Shown: piece by piece, positions 20,507 to 24,110 of the stretch
Position numbering within the stretch: position 1 is the stretch's first letter
Layout of the letters: each line of letters opens with the position of its first letter
From: JBPOIC01 sp052034865
GTDB lineage: Bacteria > UBA10199 > JADFYH01
DNA: 24,110 bases
Direction of reading: 5' to 3'
Assembly: GCA_052034865.1 (NCBI GenBank)
Contig: JBPOIC010000005.1
Location: 1-24,110, forward strand
The notes under the pieces: model-generated
Seen by the model: the letters and a program-made list of their open reading frames with translations, nothing else
Databases searched by the model: none
Told to the model about the DNA's origin: nothing
Made by a program: the position numbers and the translations under genes

Positions 20507-22029
20507 ACTGGTTTCTTTTAAAAGATTTCAATTTTGATCAAGTAAAACGTATGAAACAAAATTCTCAAAAGGGACTTCTTTTCAAAGAAGAAATCATCTT
20601 CGACCGCTCTTCACCTGGGCGTGTGGGTTACTCACTTCCTGCCCTGGATGTTCCTTCAGTGGAAGCAGACACGCTTTTTCCTGCCGAGCTTTTGAGAAAA
20701 GAGGCTCCACTTCTGCCTGAGGTTTCCGAGCTTGATGTGGTTCGCCATTACACCCGACTCTCTCAATGGAATTACTCCATCGACACTGGTTTTTATCCCT
20801 TGGGTTCCTGCACCATGAAGTACAATCCCAAGGTGAATGAAGAAGTTGCGCGGTTGGGTGGCTTTGCCAGACTCCATCCTTTCCAGCCTGAAGAGACAGT
20901 GCAGGGAGCTCTCCAGATGATTTTTGAGCTGCAAAATTATCTGGCTCAGCTTAGCGGAATGGATGCCGTAACCCTTCAACCTGCTGCTGGAGCGCATGGA
21001 GAGTTTACGGGTCTTTTGATGATTCGCGCCTATCACACCGCCCAGGGAAACCCTCGCAAAAAGATCCTTATCCCCGATACGGCCCATGGAACCAATCCTG
21101 CTTCTTCAGCGATCTGCAATTATGAGGTCGTCGAGATCAAAAGCCGTGAAGGAGGCGTGTTGACGCCCGATGTCGTTGCGGAGGCGATGGATGAAGAAGT
21201 TGCTGCTCTGATGCTCACCAATCCGAACACCTTGGGTCTTTTTGAAAAGCATATTGGCGAGATTGCCAGGATCGTTCACGATAAGGGTGGGTTGGTTTAC
21301 TGCGATGGCGCCAATCAAAATGCCCTGCTCGGTCAGGCATGTGTGGGAGATATGGGAGTGGATGTCTTGCACTTCAATCTCCATAAAACCTTCACCACTC
21401 CGCACGGCGGCGGAGGCCCTGGCGCCGGGCCGGTGGCGGTCAAAAAGATTTTAGAGCCTTACTTGCCGGTTCCAGTCGTCGAGCTAAAAGATGGAAAGTA
21501 CCATCTCATCGAAGATAGAAAAAATACGATCGGAAAAGTCAGATCCTTCTACGGAAATTTTGGGATGCTTTTGCGTGCTTACACATACATTCGTGAGATG
21601 GGACCGGACGGGCTCAAGAAAGTTTCGGAAGGGGCCGTGCTCAATGCGAACTATGTGCGAGCGCGACTAAAGTCTTCCTATCATCTTCCTTTCGAAGAAA
21701 CACCGATGCACGAATGCGTTTTTTCGGATAAACGTCAGCAGGCATTTGGAGTGAAGACGATGGATATCGCCAAACGCCTGATCGATTACGGATTTCATCC
21801 TCCGACTGTATATTTTCCTCTCGTCGTGGCCGGTGCCATGATGATCGAGCCGACCGAAACCGAAAGTGTTGGAACCTTGGATGAATTCTGTGAAGCGATG
21901 ATGTCTATTGCACTGGAAGCCGAAAAAAATCCGGAACTTCTTCACGAAGCCCCTCAGATCACCCATCGGCGTCGCCTCGATGAGGTGCGGGCCGTGAAAG
22001 AGCCCAAACTCACCTGGAAGCCGGAATAA
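20503..22029 (+). CDS. gcvPB: Glycine dehydrogenase (decarboxylating) subunit 2
   Basis: Beta, PLP-binding half of the split P-protein. The 508-residue product contains GRVGYSLPALDVP, YPLGSCTMKYNPK, LQPAAGAHGEFTGLL, DTAHGTNPASSA, MLTNPNTLGLFE and HFNLHKTFTTPHGGGGPG, where Lys295 should bind PLP. Start assignment: ATG 20503 overlaps the gcvPA stop, which implies translational coupling and gives an N-terminus about 30 residues longer than common homologues; a Met at 20551 is an alternative. With gcvT, gcvH and gcvPA it completes the glycine cleavage set except for the shared L-protein. The 174 bases that follow carry only a weak CGTCG/CGACG stem (22110-22126). Confidence 0.96.
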   Translation: MNWFLLKDFNFDQVKRMKQNSQKGLLFKEEIIFDRSSPGRVGYSLPALDVPSVEADTLFPAELLRKEAPLLPEVSELDVVRHYTRLSQWNYSIDTGFYPLGSCTMKYNPKVNEEVARLGGFARLHPFQPEETVQGALQMIFELQNYLAQLSGMDAVTLQPAAGAHGEFTGLLMIRAYHTAQGNPRKKILIPDTAHGTNPASSAICNYEVVEIKSREGGVLTPDVVAEAMDEEVAALMLTNPNTLGLFEKHIGEIARIVHDKGGLVYCDGANQNALLGQACVGDMGVDVLHFNLHKTFTTPHGGGGPGAGPVAVKKILEPYLPVPVVELKDGKYHLIEDRKNTIGKVRSFYGNFGMLLRAYTYIREMGPDGLKKVSEGAVLNANYVRARLKSSYHLPFEETPMHECVFSDKRQQAFGVKTMDIAKRLIDYGFHPPTVYFPLVVAGAMMIEPTETESVGTLDEFCEAMMSIALEAEKNPELLHEAPQITHRRRLDEVRAVKEPKLTWKPE

Positions 22030-22203
22030 GCATTCTCTTCATTTTCCAACCTTCAATCATCATGATCTCCTTGAGACTTCCTATTATTCACAAAATGCAG
22101 CAAAGATGCCGTCGATTTTTGCGACGTGTAGAAGCTTTCGTAAAGAAGGGATAAAGTCCGAGGTTTTTTTGACCTTCAGAATTACTTTTATTATGAGATT
22201 TTC

Positions 22204-23118
22204 ATGCGTGTGATTACCCTGGGAACATCCGCTGGCAGGCCCACTCCCCGCAGATCGGCCTCTGCCGTGGCTTTGGAATATGAAGGCGAATCCTTTCTGT
22301 TTGATTGCGGAGAGGGAACCCAAAATCAGCTTTCTCGCTCCACTTTGCGCTGGGGCAATCTCAATGCAATCTTTATTGGGCATCTGCACGGCGATCATCT
22401 CTATGGTCTTCCCGGCCTGGTCGCAACTTTGGGAATTATGGACCGAGAGCTTCCCTTGAAAATTTTTGGTCCCCCCGGGCTCAAAAAATTCTGGCGTGTC
22501 TTGCGCGAGATTCGCAGTCTTTGGGTCCAGTTTCCCGTGGAGATTATCGAGATTGATGCGCCGGGGGTCGTGTTAGAGACGAAGGATTTTGAGATCAAAA
22601 CGGCCCCGCTGGATCATGTAATTGAATGTTGGGGTTATGTCTTTCAGGAAAAGCCAAGACCCGGGCGGTTTGATGAAGAAAAAGCGACGGCTCTCGGAAT
22701 TCCCTTTGGGCCCTTGCGTGGAAAGTTGGTGAAGGGGCAAACCGTCACCCTGGAAAATGGAAAGACGGTTTATCCTCAGGAGGTGGTAGGGCCTCCTCGC
22801 AAAGGGCGTAGTGCCGCTTACTGCTCCGATACGCGTCCCTGTCATGGAGGTCTCGATTTGGCTCATCAAGTCGATTTGCTCGTGCACGAAGCGACCTTCG
22901 ATGAAAGCGCACGGGCTGAGATGTCGAAGTGGGGACATTCCACTTCCTGTCAGGCGGCCGAGGTGGCGCGAGATGCCCAGGCTAAAAAACTCGTCCTCAC
23001 GCATATCAGCGCGCGCTATCCGGATCCTCGCATTCTTCTGGATGAGGCGCGTACGGTATTTGCCGAAACAAAACTGGCCTGGGATTTGGATGAATTTGTG
23101 TTGAATTTAGAAGGGTAG
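22204..23118 (+). CDS. rnz: Ribonuclease Z (tRNA 3' endonuclease)
   Basis: Metallo-beta-lactamase-fold endonuclease that trims the 3' trailer of tRNA precursors. The 304-residue length is that of bacterial short-form RNase Z. The zinc-binding motif GHLHGDH places His60, His62, Asp64 and His65; other signatures are LFDCGEGTQNQL, GLPGLVATLGIM, AAYCSDTRP, LVHEATFDESA, KWGHSTSCQAAEVA and LTHISARY. The central exosite region (about residues 150-190, with PRPGRFDEEKA) is present. The start ATG 22204 lacks a strong ribosome binding site. It is on the same strand as gcvPB but 174 bases away, so it may be a separate unit. Alternative: another MBL hydrolase, unlikely given the motif set. Confidence 0.94.
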   Translation: MRVITLGTSAGRPTPRRSASAVALEYEGESFLFDCGEGTQNQLSRSTLRWGNLNAIFIGHLHGDHLYGLPGLVATLGIMDRELPLKIFGPPGLKKFWRVLREIRSLWVQFPVEIIEIDAPGVVLETKDFEIKTAPLDHVIECWGYVFQEKPRPGRFDEEKATALGIPFGPLRGKLVKGQTVTLENGKTVYPQEVVGPPRKGRSAAYCSDTRPCHGGLDLAHQVDLLVHEATFDESARAEMSKWGHSTSCQAAEVARDAQAKKLVLTHISARYPDPRILLDEARTVFAETKLAWDLDEFVLNLEG

Positions 23119-23172
23119 GACAAAAAAACAGCTTCTTCGTGGTTTCATTTTCTCGAGAATGATTTTGGGTCC

Positions 23173-24110
23173 TCACATCGCCTTGGCAATCTCCATCATC
23201 TTTCCAATTCCTGATAAGGCATCTGATACGGCGGTAGGTTCATAACCACAGTGGGTCATGCAGTTGATGCACTTGGGATTTTTAGATTGGGTTCCGAATT
23301 TTTCAAATTCGGTGTGATCCATGTATTCCTGAAAGGTTTTTGCATAACCCTCGTTGGTGAGCAGGTAGCAGGGCTTTTGCCAGCCAAAGACATTGTAGGT
23401 CGGCATTCCCCACGGAGTACATTCGTACTCCCGTTTTCCTTCCAGAAAATCCAAATAAAAAGGACTGTTATTAAAATTCCACTTCTTTTTGTGGGCGCGC
23501 TTGTAATCCAGTAAGGATTTAAAAAATTCCTGGGTGCGATTGCGAGATAAAAAGTGATCCTGATCCGGTGCCTTTTCGTACGAATAACCTGGCGCGATAC
23601 TGAATCCTTCAACGCCCAGCTCGGTCATATGATCGAATAACTTTGCCAGATTTTCCACCGTCGCCCCTTCAAAGGCAGTGGTATTGGTGATGACACGAAA
23701 TCCGGCGGCGATTGCTTTTTCAATTGCGCGGGTGGCGATTTCATAAGTGCCAGGGCGATCGACACATTTGTCATGATGCTCGCCGTATCCATCCAGATGC
23801 ACACTAAAAGTCAGTCTTTTGTTGGGCTTGAAACGTGAGAGATTTCTTTCGAGCAAGAGGGCATTGGTGCACAAAATGACATAGCGCTTTTGCTCGATGA
23901 GTCCTTCGACAATTTTTTCGATTTGAGGATGGATGAGCGGCTCGCCACCAGGAAGGGTTACCATCGGAGCACCACATTCCTGGGCGGCCCGGAGGGCTTG
24001 TTCAACCGAGACGTGCATTTTTAAAACGTCTTCAGGATGCTGGATTTTTCCGCAACCCGGGCAGGCGAGATTACAGCGAAAAAGCGGCTCCAACATTAGG
24101 TTTAAGGGAT
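23173..24110 (-). CDS. hpnH: Adenosyl-hopene transferase HpnH, radical SAM (N-terminal end outside window)
   Basis: Radical SAM enzyme that joins a 5'-deoxyadenosyl radical to diploptene to give adenosylhopane, the first step toward C35 extended hopanoids. The visible part has MLEPLFRCNLACPGCGK with the CxxxCxxC cluster motif, LPGGEPLIHP, FSVHLDGYGEHHDK, SIAPGYSYEKAPDQDHFL, YECTPWGMPTYNVFGWQKPCYLL and a C-terminal CINCMTHCGYEPTAV, all matching HpnH and not only generic radical SAM proteins. The frame stays open to the window edge (Pro-Leu-Asn-Leu before the Met at 24094-24096), as in full-length HpnH, so the first ~30 residues lie outside. It converges on rnz. Confidence 0.93.
   Translation of the reverse strand, partial: PLNLMLEPLFRCNLACPGCGKIQHPEDVLKMHVSVEQALRAAQECGAPMVTLPGGEPLIHPQIEKIVEGLIEQKRYVILCTNALLLERNLSRFKPNKRLTFSVHLDGYGEHHDKCVDRPGTYEIATRAIEKAIAAGFRVITNTTAFEGATVENLAKLFDHMTELGVEGFSIAPGYSYEKAPDQDHFLSRNRTQEFFKSLLDYKRAHKKKWNFNNSPFYLDFLEGKREYECTPWGMPTYNVFGWQKPCYLLTNEGYAKTFQEYMDHTEFEKFGTQSKNPKCINCMTHCGYEPTAVSDALSGIGKMMEIAKAM

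Noticed and set aside
22110..22126. CGTCG/CGACG hairpin after gcvPB as a terminator
   Set aside because: Five-base stem without a following T-run; too weak to call.
23150..23159. TTCTCGAGAA palindrome between rnz and hpnH as a terminator
   Set aside because: No loop and no adjacent T-run in either direction; a ten-base palindrome can arise by chance.

Overview
This is a gene-dense chromosomal stretch of a Gram-negative bacterium, read as deltaproteobacterial in the broad sense (Myxococcota, Bdellovibrionota or a related uncultured lineage). The evidence is the order rpsF-rpsR-DUF2232-rplI-dnaB, an rplY of the long CTC type next to prs and pth, a secreted protein with many DUF4215-type Cys-rich repeats and a hydrophobic Arg-rich tail as in myxobacterial surface proteins, and a hopanoid-pathway radical SAM enzyme. 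No tRNA, rRNA, insertion sequence, phage gene or CRISPR array was seen. The species assignment is inference.

Layout. 1-1534: end of prs, then rplY and pth, a translation and nucleotide-supply cluster. 1637-6228: rpsF, rpsR, a DUF2232 membrane protein, rplI, dnaB and rdgB, with small gaps that hold several inverted repeats. 6320-8461: ispG of the large three-domain type, with a near-consensus sigma-70 promoter ending just before its ATG. 8511-12490: trpS, scpA, scpB, a small secreted protein and an RsuA/RluB pseudouridine synthase, closed by a strong bidirectional terminator at 12544-12576. 12600-16364 (minus strand): a 1254-residue secreted protein with an N-terminal beta-propeller-like half, 15 Cys-rich repeats and a C-terminal sorting-like tail. 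16571-22029: folD followed by a complete glycine cleavage set (gcvT, gcvH, gcvPA, gcvPB). 22204-23118: ribonuclease Z. 23173 to the right edge (minus strand): hpnH, cut by the window.

How the genes work together. folD and the gcv genes form one functional unit: glycine cleavage charges tetrahydrofolate to 5,10-methylene-THF and FolD interconverts it with 10-formyl-THF. IspG (isoprenoid precursors by the MEP route) and HpnH (adenosylhopane formation) belong to the same long pathway to hopanoids, although they are 15 kb apart. The rest is housekeeping: ribosome, replication, chromosome condensation, tRNA and rRNA maturation.

Most of the window is ordinary. The parts that merit a second look are the large repeat protein and its atypical C-terminal tail, the internal duplication visible in the large IspG together with its possibly leaderless transcript, the small secreted protein inserted between scpB and the pseudouridine synthase gene, and the perfect inverted repeats in the rpsF-rpsR and gcvH-gcvPA gaps. 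No clearly new multi-gene system was found.
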